64,000 nt of DNA. Origin: Saprospiraceae bacterium (GTDB lineage: Bacteria; Bacteroidota; Bacteroidia; Chitinophagales; Saprospiraceae). The DNA lies in assembly GCA_041392805.1 (NCBI GenBank), contig JAWKLJ010000002.1, positions 1-64,000 of the forward strand. Direction: 5' to 3'. The translations under genes and the position numbers were made by a program. The notes below the pieces were generated by a model. That model worked only from the letters and a program-made list of their open reading frames with translations. It made no database searches and was not told where the DNA came from. Shown here one piece after another: positions 47,639 to 57,480 of the stretch. Each line of letters opens with the position of its first letter. Within the stretch, counting starts at the first letter, position 1.

Positions 47639-50600
47639 ATGCCAGCTTTCAATGAGCAATTAGAACAAATTCGTTTAGATAGAGCAGCCTTACAACATGC
47701 TCAGCATAACCTGTATCTCCATAAAATTAATATACAGCAAACGCAATCACCTTCTTCCTATGCCGACTTCAAAGAAGCGTTGGCGGCCAACAACGCTGCC
47801 TTCGAGGCAGCGCGCTTGAAGTTGGCCAATAGCATAAAAACATTATACCAGGAGGAAACCTATAAAACCCTGACTAATCAGTTATCTGCCGACTACCCAG
47901 TACTGTTTTTGCCGGTAAGGATAGAAACCCGTTTTGCCCAGCAGGCGACGGGACAAACGCAGTTATGGATCAGGATTTATCCAGATGATATCCATGTTCA
48001 CACCCACGAAGTACTCTTAACCGAGGAGGAGTGGGCCAAGGGTAAAGCCTACTGGCGAGCCCTTTTGGCTGCTAACCGGGGCCCTGCTTCCGACAGAGAA
48101 GCGAAAAAGCAGAAGGCCTGGGAAATACTTAGCAGCGCCCCCGGCCAGCAACGCGGTCTGTGGATCGCCAAACAAACCCAGCCGTTAAACTGGGTGCCAA
48201 CACTGGCCGTAGCAGACGAGGACCTGGACTTCCCCCCCAAAGGTGATACCAAAACCCATGCCTGGACCCAAGCTCCCCGAACCCAGTTATTGCCCGATAA
48301 ATTTGTGGTTCGAATTTACAAAGGAGAAACAGTCGTTGCAGAAGAAGCCGGAAAGGCTATTCCCGATGTCGTTTTTTTAGGGCCAGACCCTTTTAAAGCA
48401 GAAGAGGCTTTCAAAAAAACGGGCGAAAACATCACCTTTGATGAAGATTTCGCCTGGACTTCAGATTTTGAGAAAGCAGTGGAAATTGGATTGGGGCTGA
48501 AAATAAACCTTCAGCCTGCTTATTTTAGCCAACAGCGATTGGATCGCATTGTCGTAATGGGGCTCCTTGCCAGTGCTGATCCTGAAGAAAGTAAACTGCT
48601 GCTGGAGCAAGCCATAGAAAATCATCACTACAGCAAAGGTGGCTTCAGCCTCCTGGCACAGGGAACGGCAACCAACAACACCGAAGCTGATGCCTCAGCC
48701 TATACGCGCAATGAAGACTTGTTCGAAAAAGGGTATTATGATGGCGACAACGGCGTTTCCTTTGAGGATAATCCCCAGGCGGAGGGCTTCAGCTTGGCAA
48801 AAGCCTTAGGCATAGATCCTGCCTATTTAACCGAAGTGAAAAATGCAGGAATGACGGAACAAGCCGAGGCCAAAGCCATGAATACGGCCCTTTATCCAGG
48901 GACCATCGGCTATTTCCTGGAAGTATTGATGAAGCCGGTCATCCCCGAGGCTTCTCTCCTTAAAATCCGAAACTTTTTCAATCAATACGTGACGGCCAGA
49001 GGCCCCTTAGCTGCCTGTAGGATTGGCAACCAACCTTATGGCTTATTGCTGACCAGTGACCTTAACACCTGGCAAGAAAACGACAGCCTTTTTTATCAAT
49101 CCTTGGCTGAGGTGCTAAAAAAATTACAAGGTTATTGGGTACAAATAGCCCAAGACAAAGCATTGCATGTAGAACAAGCTGGCGACCCAGGCGAAATCAT
49201 GTTGCAATTGCTGGCTTTAGAGGCTGGCTCCGTTTCTTTTTCGCAGCGACTCGCCACCATGGTCGACTTTAACCTGGGATTGCCCGATACGGATAAAAAT
49301 GCTTTGAAACAGCAAATACAGCAACAGCAAACACTGCTATTCAATTGGTTGAAAGGTATGGGGTATAATCCCTCCGCCAGCAATACGGTTTTCCCTTGGT
49401 TGACCAACCTCCTTTTTTATCCCAATGACCAACTCAATCCTATTCCGCTCAAAAACCTGGTAGACGGCCGATTCAATACGGACGATCGTTTTTTGGAACC
49501 ATTGGAGGGGCTGGAAGTGAATTATATTGAATGGTTGGCGCAGCTGACGTCTATTGATGTATTGGAAAACCAAAATATGGGCGGAGCTACACCACCCAGA
49601 AATGTGCTATACCTGATGTTGCGCCATGCCCTGTTGCAAATCCTTGAGGAAAAAGTCGCAACCTTTTACAATTTGAAGGAGATCAATGTGCAGCGTGGCG
49701 CATTTATCAAAAGCTTTAATAATTTCCAGGTTGATCAACCTGACCTGACCAGTTGGGAATTGCTAAAAGGGGTACCTCACCAGGTTAACGCAGACATTTT
49801 TTCCATTCAGGAGCCGCTGGCCAATCACTTCCTGAAACTTGCCCCCACGCATACAGACGCCGTCGGGATTGGCGAAGTACGTGCCGCACTAAAGCAAATC
49901 GCGACCTTATCTACCGCCAAACTCCAGTCCTATCTTACGGACCATCTCGATTTGTGCGCTTATCGGCTGGATGCCTGGCAAACAGGCCTTTTTACACGCC
50001 GGATGGAGCAAAAACGGATGCAAGAGCCGAATGGACTTTACATTGGCGCATTTGGCTGGGTCGAAAACCTGGAACCTAAAACGGCACAAATCGTTACAGA
50101 AAGAGTGCCTATCCCACTGCAACCCGAAGCAGGAGGCCCTGTGTATAAACAGCGCGAAAACGCGGGTTTTGTTCACACACCATCGCTTAACCATGCCACT
50201 GCGGCTGGCTTATTACTGGCCGGTTACCAAAACCACGCCAGCCCGACTGATCCCGGTACATTTGCCATAAATCTTTCCTCAGAACGTGTCAGGAGCGCAT
50301 TGTTTGTGTATGAAGGAATTAGGAATGGGCAAGCCCTGGAAGCCTTGTTGGGCTACCAGTTTGAGCGTGCCCTGCACGATCTTACTTCCGCTGACCCACT
50401 AAATGGCAATTTAAACCAGTATCTGCTTGCTTTCAGGGAGAAATTTCCGATTGAAGCCCATTCCATACCTCAACAAGGAGCGCCAGAAGCGCAAGAAGTT
50501 ATCAGCCCTTATAACGTTGTAAATGGCTTAAAACTATTAGAAGACAACGGGGCGGTTGTCCCTACCCTGGTTACCAATATCACCCATGCTAACTTCATTC

Positions 50601-52549
50601 GCGCTGAAATTAGCCGACTCCAGGATACCCTCGATGCCATTAATGATCTATTGGTAGCCGAAAGCGCCTATCAGGTAACCCAAGGTAACTATGATCGGAC
50701 CGTGGCGGTGCTTAATTCAACCAAGCGTGCCGATGTCCCGCCTGATCTCGAGGTGGCTAAAACACCAAGAAGCAATTTATTGACATATATTAACCGGGTT
50801 AGTATTCATTTTGATCCTAAGGCACCTTTTAAAGCGGGAACGCATTGGTCCGGTGCTATCAGCCCGCGGGCACTGATGGAACCAGGCCTGAACCAATGGT
50901 TAGCAACGGTGATTGGCGACCCGATGACGATTGTTTGCCAGGTTGTGAGTTTGGATAGCGAACAAAATGAGTCGCAAGCAGCCGAAATTACTTTGGCCAA
51001 TTTATCTATGCATCCTATTGATGTGGTGTACATCATTGGAGCAGTGATTGATGCGGGTGCTTCGGAACTGGAATCCAGAATAGCGGAAGCCTATCGCCGA
51101 CGCAATAACATCGCTTTGGATGTACCCGTGAAAATCTATTTTCATCCTATATTAGAAACGATCGAACAACGAAGTTTTGCCCAAATGTTCCCTTTGCTGC
51201 GGCAACTGCGGCTAATGATCACCACTGCCCGCCCTGCCAATGCCAAAGATTTTGCACCCCATCGCTCCCTTAATGCCGAAGGCGAAGCCATCGAACAAGA
51301 ACCGGATCTGTTATACGGCTGGGATGTGGAGGACCTAACCAAACGTTTAAAGGATGTCAAAGGGAAGTTGGTGACCGAACTAGGGCAGATTGGCGCCAAA
51401 GCACCCAATGATCAATTGCCAAAGAATGATCAAAATCCAGCTACTTTCAACCTATTATTCGAACAATATTTTGCTAATGGTAAAGATATCGGTCTATTTG
51501 ATTCCCTGGAAATCAGTCCATTGGCTATGCGCCAACTCAATGACTTTTTCCGGGAATGTGCTAATTATGGTATGACAATGGCCTATCCTGATGACCAGAA
51601 TTTTATTACGACCCAGCGAAAAGATAGTCTGTTAAGTAAGGCCGCTGCGCTGTGGCAAGGCGTAAAGGATAAAATCAGTAAGGCCGAACAGCAAATGGCC
51701 GCTGCCATAGCCGAACAGGATCGCAATCAAAAAGTTAATCGCTTAATAGCAGCGGGTAAGGCTTTATTGGGAGAGGAATTTATGGTTATTCCTCGGTTTA
51801 CCTATACAAATCCAGACCAAATAGCGCAATCTCAGGCAGACCAGGGTGAGCAGCTACTGGCCCATATTCGGAACGTGGATCAAACCGATAGTGCACTGGC
51901 GATGGAAGCCTGGCTCCAGTCTTTGGCGAAGGTACGCCCCGCTATCGGTCGCCTGGAGACTATCCGAACGATCAGTGAAGCCTTGGGCGGGGAGGAATTT
52001 GCTTTTATGCCGGTCCAGACGCCTTTTAGGCCCCAGGACAGTTGGTTAGCCGTGGAGTTCCCCGAAACCTATGCACCAACGGGCGAACCTTTTCAGATTG
52101 CCAACGATACCATCGCCCTGGCCATTCACGGTAAGCAGGCTGCTAAAACGACTGCACTGCAATCTGCGCTGCTCATTGATGAGTGGACGGAGACGGTGCC
52201 GGTCGATAAAGAAATAACCGGTATTGCGTTCCATTACGACCAGCCCAATGCCTCCCCTCCTAATTCACTCCTGTTGGCCATAGAACCTAGTGGTGCTAGC
52301 CATTGGGACTGGGAGGTATTGCAGGGAATACTATCGAATACCCTGCAACGAGCCAAAACCAGGGCAGTTGAGCCCGCACATTTGCTAGAACATCCTGTAT
52401 TCAAATTGATGTTGCCAATGACTATCGCCACTTTTGATCTTCAAAATGCCAATATTTCCTTGGATTACTTGGTGGCCAATGATCATTTTATCAAGGAAAT
52501 GCAAGTTCATGATTTTGAACTCTACAAGGTATGGACGGAAGATAATTAA
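47639..52549 (+). CDS. Giant cluster protein of unknown function (1636 aa)
   Basis: Protein of 1636 aa, the largest in the window, without signal peptide. The N-terminal 85 residues are coiled-coil-like. Residues 88-130 contain LFLPVRIETRFAQQ and LWIRIYPDDIHVHTHE, and residues 448-470 contain ACRIGNQPYGLLLTSDL; both blocks look strongly conserved in character. The rest mixes helical stretches (TEREQ/QQMAAAIAEQ-like) and beta segments, and residues near 1460 hold FAFMPVQTPFRPQDSWLAVE. No catalytic motif is evident. It is probably a structural scaffold of a multiprotein assembly (inference). Spacing: 13 bp before and 29 bp after. Confidence 0.7.
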   Translation: MPAFNEQLEQIRLDRAALQHAQHNLYLHKINIQQTQSPSSYADFKEALAANNAAFEAARLKLANSIKTLYQEETYKTLTNQLSADYPVLFLPVRIETRFAQQATGQTQLWIRIYPDDIHVHTHEVLLTEEEWAKGKAYWRALLAANRGPASDREAKKQKAWEILSSAPGQQRGLWIAKQTQPLNWVPTLAVADEDLDFPPKGDTKTHAWTQAPRTQLLPDKFVVRIYKGETVVAEEAGKAIPDVVFLGPDPFKAEEAFKKTGENITFDEDFAWTSDFEKAVEIGLGLKINLQPAYFSQQRLDRIVVMGLLASADPEESKLLLEQAIENHHYSKGGFSLLAQGTATNNTEADASAYTRNEDLFEKGYYDGDNGVSFEDNPQAEGFSLAKALGIDPAYLTEVKNAGMTEQAEAKAMNTALYPGTIGYFLEVLMKPVIPEASLLKIRNFFNQYVTARGPLAACRIGNQPYGLLLTSDLNTWQENDSLFYQSLAEVLKKLQGYWVQIAQDKALHVEQAGDPGEIMLQLLALEAGSVSFSQRLATMVDFNLGLPDTDKNALKQQIQQQQTLLFNWLKGMGYNPSASNTVFPWLTNLLFYPNDQLNPIPLKNLVDGRFNTDDRFLEPLEGLEVNYIEWLAQLTSIDVLENQNMGGATPPRNVLYLMLRHALLQILEEKVATFYNLKEINVQRGAFIKSFNNFQVDQPDLTSWELLKGVPHQVNADIFSIQEPLANHFLKLAPTHTDAVGIGEVRAALKQIATLSTAKLQSYLTDHLDLCAYRLDAWQTGLFTRRMEQKRMQEPNGLYIGAFGWVENLEPKTAQIVTERVPIPLQPEAGGPVYKQRENAGFVHTPSLNHATAAGLLLAGYQNHASPTDPGTFAINLSSERVRSALFVYEGIRNGQALEALLGYQFERALHDLTSADPLNGNLNQYLLAFREKFPIEAHSIPQQGAPEAQEVISPYNVVNGLKLLEDNGAVVPTLVTNITHANFIRAEISRLQDTLDAINDLLVAESAYQVTQGNYDRTVAVLNSTKRADVPPDLEVAKTPRSNLLTYINRVSIHFDPKAPFKAGTHWSGAISPRALMEPGLNQWLATVIGDPMTIVCQVVSLDSEQNESQAAEITLANLSMHPIDVVYIIGAVIDAGASELESRIAEAYRRRNNIALDVPVKIYFHPILETIEQRSFAQMFPLLRQLRLMITTARPANAKDFAPHRSLNAEGEAIEQEPDLLYGWDVEDLTKRLKDVKGKLVTELGQIGAKAPNDQLPKNDQNPATFNLLFEQYFANGKDIGLFDSLEISPLAMRQLNDFFRECANYGMTMAYPDDQNFITTQRKDSLLSKAAALWQGVKDKISKAEQQMAAAIAEQDRNQKVNRLIAAGKALLGEEFMVIPRFTYTNPDQIAQSQADQGEQLLAHIRNVDQTDSALAMEAWLQSLAKVRPAIGRLETIRTISEALGGEEFAFMPVQTPFRPQDSWLAVEFPETYAPTGEPFQIANDTIALAIHGKQAAKTTALQSALLIDEWTETVPVDKEITGIAFHYDQPNASPPNSLLLAIEPSGASHWDWEVLQGILSNTLQRAKTRAVEPAHLLEHPVFKLMLPMTIATFDLQNANISLDYLVANDHFIKEMQVHDFELYKVWTEDN

Positions 52550-52578
52550 GTTTTAAGAAACGATATAAAATCAATAAA

Positions 52579-54321
52579 ATGGCAGAAAGTTTAGCTGCAC
52601 TTAGTGTTTTCAAAATAGATCAGATTAAAAAATATACTTCCCCTTTTATCAACAAGCATAATCGGTTGGAGGGAAGCCCCCGGAGTGAAACTTTTGAGCG
52701 GAGCTTGAGGGCAGAAGTGAGGGACCCGCTCTGGCTATTATGTCGGCAGTGGCAATTTGGCGAATTCAAAGGAGAAGATGCAGGTACAGCTTATCAAGCC
52801 AGGATTTTGGGCGAACATCGGCAGCCCGAACAAATCAAGTTGAACGATAAAAGCCTTGCCTATCAGCCAGATAAGCCCTTGGAAACACTTGTCGAACGAG
52901 AAGTATTGGCGCCTGATTTGCAGTTGCGTTCCCAGATGGGGCGTCATTTGCAGAAAATCATGAAGGGTAACGATGTCGGAGATTTTGGCCCCTTGATTCG
53001 CGGCCGCTATCCACTAGCCGCCACGCCAGATACCGAGGATAAGGAGGGACTATACTTGGCTACTTCGCTCAATGGTCGTTTACCTGATGGATACCTAGCC
53101 CACGAGGAGATGCAGAGTGGGGCATTTTTGCCCTGGATTAATAGCCAGGCGAGCATTAGTAATACCCAAAAAGAAAACTTCATCACGGTAGTGGAAACTT
53201 ACCTCCGCTGGTTTAGTCGATTGTATGAACAACCCGGGCTGGGTGAATCTGCTTGGAGAAGCGAACACCTGGAATATAACTTTTCGCTTGAATTACCTGC
53301 CCAAGGGGGCAAGGCGGAGCAATTGGTCGCCGACCAGTATGCTTCCGGTCGATTGGAGTGGTATGCTTTTGATAAAAAGGTGGAAACAGCTGAGGGGATG
53401 GGAACGCTACCGGAAACAGTTATTCAAACCTTTATTCCCACCACCTTATCCTTTGGAGGAATGCCCCATCCAAGGTTTTGGCAGATGGAGGAAAACCAAA
53501 CGGATTTTGGAAAGATAGATGCATCCCCGACCGCTTTAATGAGCGTTTTATTAGCCGAATATGGTTTGACTTATTCCAATGACTATTTTGTATTGCCCTA
53601 TGAATTGACGATTAACACCCTTTGCGAAATTAAGGGGATTATGGTCAAGGATGTCTTTGGTATCAATAACCTGATTGAAGCAGCGATCGATGATCCTGAA
53701 CAAAATTGGCAGACCTTCGCTTTGTTTCACCATACCGAAAGAGACGACAATACCATTGGCCGAAGCAGATTTTACTTAACACCTACGGTAGGAAAGGTCA
53801 TGGAAAGTGATCCATTGGAAAAAGTCAATTTCATGCGCGATGAAATGTCGAATATGGTTTGGGCTATCGAAAACAGGGTGCCTTCTGAGGCCGGGGGAGG
53901 ACGAGATATCAAACGCCATATTCCTCGCCTTCCGCAGGACTATGAACCCGCAGACGAGGAGTCGAAGATACGCTATGTACTCGGTTCTACCGTACCCGAC
54001 AATTGGATTCCCTTCCTACCCGTGCACAAGCCCGTGGAAGCAGGAGAACTCACTAGAGAAATCCGATTACAGCGGGCTCGCCTCCCCCAGGCGCCTCCTC
54101 CCAAAAGCCGGTTGTTGAGTGAAACCCAACCCGTCTTTTTCATCGAGGAAGAAGAGGTGCCTCGGGCAGGTGCTATTGTGGCGCGCAGTTTTCAACGCAC
54201 GCGCTGGCTAAATGGCAAAACCTATCTTTGGGTGGGACGACGAAAAATGGCGGGTAGGGGAGAAGGATGGAGTGGACTTATGTTTGACCAGATCTTGGAG
54301 GTGAAAAGAGCGGCAGAATGA
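52579..54321 (+). CDS. Cluster protein of unknown function (580 aa)
   Basis: Protein of 580 aa. The distinctive block at residues 40-66, VRDPLWLLCRQWQFGEFKGE followed by DAGTAYQ, resembles text I recall from proteins that travel with DUF6603-type clusters in other phyla. The remainder has no recognised domain: PTTLSFGGMPHPRFWQME near residue 290, FALFHHTERDDNTIGRSRFY near 390, and the C-terminus WVGRRKMAGRGEGWSGLMFD. There is no signal peptide. It closes the run of closely packed giant genes; a 125-bp gap follows. Confidence 0.7.
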   Translation: MAESLAALSVFKIDQIKKYTSPFINKHNRLEGSPRSETFERSLRAEVRDPLWLLCRQWQFGEFKGEDAGTAYQARILGEHRQPEQIKLNDKSLAYQPDKPLETLVEREVLAPDLQLRSQMGRHLQKIMKGNDVGDFGPLIRGRYPLAATPDTEDKEGLYLATSLNGRLPDGYLAHEEMQSGAFLPWINSQASISNTQKENFITVVETYLRWFSRLYEQPGLGESAWRSEHLEYNFSLELPAQGGKAEQLVADQYASGRLEWYAFDKKVETAEGMGTLPETVIQTFIPTTLSFGGMPHPRFWQMEENQTDFGKIDASPTALMSVLLAEYGLTYSNDYFVLPYELTINTLCEIKGIMVKDVFGINNLIEAAIDDPEQNWQTFALFHHTERDDNTIGRSRFYLTPTVGKVMESDPLEKVNFMRDEMSNMVWAIENRVPSEAGGGRDIKRHIPRLPQDYEPADEESKIRYVLGSTVPDNWIPFLPVHKPVEAGELTREIRLQRARLPQAPPPKSRLLSETQPVFFIEEEEVPRAGAIVARSFQRTRWLNGKTYLWVGRRKMAGRGEGWSGLMFDQILEVKRAAE

Positions 54322-54446
54322 GATGGATGGGGGAGGGGGTTTAGGGGACGAAAACTGCTGGCCCCAATGCTGTCAATTTATTTATTCATCAGGCAAAAGC
54401 AACTCCAGCATATGTAAATTGTCTATTTTTAAAAAAACAATTGCAT

Positions 54447-56108
54447 ATGAAAACCTTTACCTTATTGTTGTTTTTCAGTTTGTTGACTGCAAGTCTATTG
54501 GGTCAGCCTACTCCTACCGCTGCAGAATGGCAGGCTGATTTGCGTTATCTGCAGGAAACGGTTCACAAAGATTATCCATTTCTCTTCAAGAAAGTAGATG
54601 CCGAGACCTTTGACAGGGAGGTAGAGACATTGTATAAAGCCATTCCAGCAATGGAACCTCACGAAGTGATTGTTGGACTGGCACGTATTGTGTCTTTATT
54701 CCAGTATGGCCATACTTCCATTGGAATAGCTGGTTGGTGGGAAAGAGAAGCATTCAACTTTCATCAGTTACCTTTCAATCTTTACCAATTTAGCGATGGT
54801 ATCTATCTACAAGGTGTTCATAAAGATTATGAAAAGGCGCTGGGAGCGAAGTTGATAAAAATTGAAGGGGTTCCAATAGAAGATGCGATAGCAGCTATAC
54901 GGCCTGTTGTTCCCGTCGAAAACGACCAGTATTTCAAAGCATTTGGATTGACCTTGCTCGGTACTCCCGAAGTTTTGCATGCACAAGGTATTACCAAGCA
55001 GTTACAAGAAAAAATAAGCCTTACACTGGAGCGCGACGGTAAGACCTTTGATTTGACTTTTGCTCCTATAAAAACTAAAACCTTTCCTGGTAGTTATAGC
55101 CTAATTAACGGAAAAGGAGATTGGCTAGATGCCAGGGACAACACTAAAACACCCCATTATTTGAAAAACCTGGATCGTATTTACTATTACGAGTACCTTC
55201 CAGAACAAAAAGCCGTTTATGTTCGGCACAGTCAAATTCAGGATGATGCGGAGGAAGCTATTCCTGCTTTTTATGAACGCGTTTTTGACTTCATAGAAAA
55301 AAATGACGTTGAAAAACTAATCCTGGATGTTCGATTGAATGGAGGGGGGAATAATTACAAAAACAAACCTGTTGTCACAGGAATCATTCGGACGGAAAAA
55401 ATAAACCAGGTAGGCAAATTATTCGTCATCATCGGTCGGAGGACCTTCTCTGCCTGCCAAAACCTAGTGAATGAGTTGCATACTTACACCAATGCGATTT
55501 TTGTAGGAGAACCGACCGCTGAGAACATCAACTTTTATGGCGATAACCGACCTGTAACCTTGCCTAATAGCAAAATCCCCGTTCGGCTATCTTTTGCTTG
55601 GTGGCAGGACAAGCCCCAATGGGAAAATGGCCCGTGGCTGGCTCCACACCTGGCCGTAGATATGAGCTTTGAGGAATATCGCTCTAATCAAGACCCCGTT
55701 TTGGAGGCCGCCCTGCATTTTTCGGATGACAACTTCATCCTCAACCCAATAAATTATTTTACTACACTTTTTCAGACAGGCAAGTTGGCAGAAATCCAGT
55801 CGGAAGCAGCAAGAATGGTAAAAGATCCGCAATATCGTTTTTTCGATTTTAATGGAGAATTCAATAAAGTAGGCTATAACTTACTTGGTCAGAACCAATT
55901 AGAACCTGCCCTTTTTGTCTTCGAGCTCAATGCAAAACTATTTCCCGATTCCGCCAATGCCTGGGACAGCCTGGGCGAAGCCTGCTGGAAAGCCAATCAA
56001 ATCGATAAGGCCATTATCCATTACAAAAAGGCCATCGCTCTGGATCCAAATGGAAGTGTTGGGGAAAACGCACGCAATATGCTGAAGGAAATAGAGAAAG
56101 GGAAGTAA
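54447..56108 (+). CDS. S41-family (C-terminal-processing-like) peptidase with TPR repeats
   Basis: Exported protein of 553 aa from ATG 54447, with signal peptide residues 1-20 (TLLLFFSLLTASLLGQ). Residues 130-220 look PDZ-like (ALGAKLIKIEGVPIEDAIAA). The S41 core has LILDVRLNGGGNNYKNKPVV and the nucleophile position in GRRTFSACQNLVNELH, near residue 332 (Ser). The C-terminal residues 470-550 are tetratricopeptide repeats (ANAWDSLGEACWKANQIDKA). This would be a periplasmic protease acting on protein C-termini. It is on the same strand as the giant genes, but the 125-bp gap and the signal peptide leave its membership uncertain. Confidence 0.8.
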   Translation: MKTFTLLLFFSLLTASLLGQPTPTAAEWQADLRYLQETVHKDYPFLFKKVDAETFDREVETLYKAIPAMEPHEVIVGLARIVSLFQYGHTSIGIAGWWEREAFNFHQLPFNLYQFSDGIYLQGVHKDYEKALGAKLIKIEGVPIEDAIAAIRPVVPVENDQYFKAFGLTLLGTPEVLHAQGITKQLQEKISLTLERDGKTFDLTFAPIKTKTFPGSYSLINGKGDWLDARDNTKTPHYLKNLDRIYYYEYLPEQKAVYVRHSQIQDDAEEAIPAFYERVFDFIEKNDVEKLILDVRLNGGGNNYKNKPVVTGIIRTEKINQVGKLFVIIGRRTFSACQNLVNELHTYTNAIFVGEPTAENINFYGDNRPVTLPNSKIPVRLSFAWWQDKPQWENGPWLAPHLAVDMSFEEYRSNQDPVLEAALHFSDDNFILNPINYFTTLFQTGKLAEIQSEAARMVKDPQYRFFDFNGEFNKVGYNLLGQNQLEPALFVFELNAKLFPDSANAWDSLGEACWKANQIDKAIIHYKKAIALDPNGSVGENARNMLKEIEKGK

Positions 56109-56180
56109 AAACCAGTGCATTTTATGGTAAGCCTTCCAAATGGAGAAAAAAGCTAGTAACTTTCGGGCTTAACCCAAAAT

Positions 56181-57080
56181 ATGCTAAAAAAAATAGCTCA
56201 ACTCACGGGCCACAATGCCTCCATCTTTGCCCTCAGCGCCACCGACTCAGAACGTTATTTTTTGTCGGGTGCCGGTGATGGTTGGGTGGTACGTTGGGAT
56301 TTAGAAAACCCTGATATGGGGAAGCTGGTGGCCAAAGTAGAAACCCAGATTTTTTCCCTACTGTATTTAAAAGGACAACAGAAAGTGGTGGTGGGAAATA
56401 TGAATGGAGGCGTGCACTGGGTGGATTTGGAGATGCCTGAAAAGACCATCAATATTGCCCATCATCAAAAGGGCGTTTATGCCATTATTGAGATTGGACC
56501 ATATGTTTATACCGCAGGTGGGCAAGGAATGCTTACCCGGTGGGACAAGGAGAGCGGCCGGAGCCTGGAAAGTATGCAGGTCAGCCACCAGAGCCTGCGC
56601 GCCCTGACGTATTGCCCACAACGTCATGAGTTAGCGGTTGGAGCCAGTGACCATGCCATTTACATCCTTGATGCTGATAGTTTGGTGGTCAAAAAAGCCA
56701 TCCTCAAGGCCCATGATAATTCCGTTTTTTCCCTTTGTTATAACCCAGACGGCGGCTTGCTTCTGAGCGGAGGCCGCGATGCGCACCTCAAGGCCTGGGA
56801 TACGCAGGCTGATTACCTGTTGTTGTCCAGCCAACCGGCCCATCTTTTTACCCTCAATGCCATTGTTTTCCATCCCAATGGACAGTACTTTGCTACGGCA
56901 AGTCGTGATAAAAACATAAAAATTTGGGAAACAGCTACCTTTCGCTTATTGAAAGTACTGGAATCCTATCGCGATGAAAGCCACTTGAATTCTGTCAACT
57001 GCCTTTACTGGTCTGGACACAAAAATACCCTCATTTCCGGTAGCGATGATCGTAGCCTTATTGTTTGGAAAGAAAACTAA
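56181..57080 (+). CDS. WD40-repeat protein
   Basis: Cytoplasmic beta-propeller of 299 aa with about seven WD40 repeats; typical blades are TGHNASIFALSATDSERYFL, GAGDGWVVRWDLENPD, SGGRDAHLKAWDTQ and TASRDKNIKIWETA. No signal peptide. It would serve as a protein-interaction platform. It is 72 bp after the S41 gene on the same strand and ends the plus-strand block starting at 38286. Confidence 0.92.
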   Translation: MLKKIAQLTGHNASIFALSATDSERYFLSGAGDGWVVRWDLENPDMGKLVAKVETQIFSLLYLKGQQKVVVGNMNGGVHWVDLEMPEKTINIAHHQKGVYAIIEIGPYVYTAGGQGMLTRWDKESGRSLESMQVSHQSLRALTYCPQRHELAVGASDHAIYILDADSLVVKKAILKAHDNSVFSLCYNPDGGLLLSGGRDAHLKAWDTQADYLLLSSQPAHLFTLNAIVFHPNGQYFATASRDKNIKIWETATFRLLKVLESYRDESHLNSVNCLYWSGHKNTLISGSDDRSLIVWKEN

Positions 57081-57480
57081 TTTAATGCGAGGTTTGCGAT
57101 GAAGGAGTCCGCCATTAGCAGATTCGGCGTTAAAAAACAGTCTGAAACGAAGAGCCCGCACAAAAAACTGTTTGAGCTTCGAAGCAACCAGACTCAGCTA
57201 TAAATAATTGACAATCAACAATATTTAAGTGATCACCCAAACCCAATGGCGAGTTTCTTTTTGTGCAACGTAGTGGAAGACTGTTTTAGCCGACTTCGTC
57301 TGCCGAAGGACAATCTAAGGAGACTCCGTCGTCCGAAGGCTGAATATGCGTAAGGCGGCGGTTTTGGCTCCACCTTTTCCCGCGAAAAGGTGGAAAAGCA
57401 AACTTTACAGCCAAGCATCCTGGTAAAACCCTGTCACCCTAGCCTATAAAAGACCACAAGTACGTAAACCTGACGTTAAT
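57081..57480. other. Gene-free stretch with hairpins
   Basis: No gene is seen in these 400 bases. There is an 11-bp perfect hairpin, TCCACCTTTTC / GAAAAGGTGGA, at 57369-57394, and short repeats such as GCCGAAGG / GTCCGAAGG near 57310-57340. AAACAGT (about 57137) and ACTGTTT (about 57166) pair, with CGAAG / CTTCG beside them. They look like decayed repeat elements of the kind common in the other gaps. Confidence 0.4.

Noticed and set aside
47639..52549. Large cluster as a contractile injection system or tailocin
   Set aside because: No sheath, tube, baseplate, spike or AAA ClpV-like gene can be recognised in or next to the cluster.
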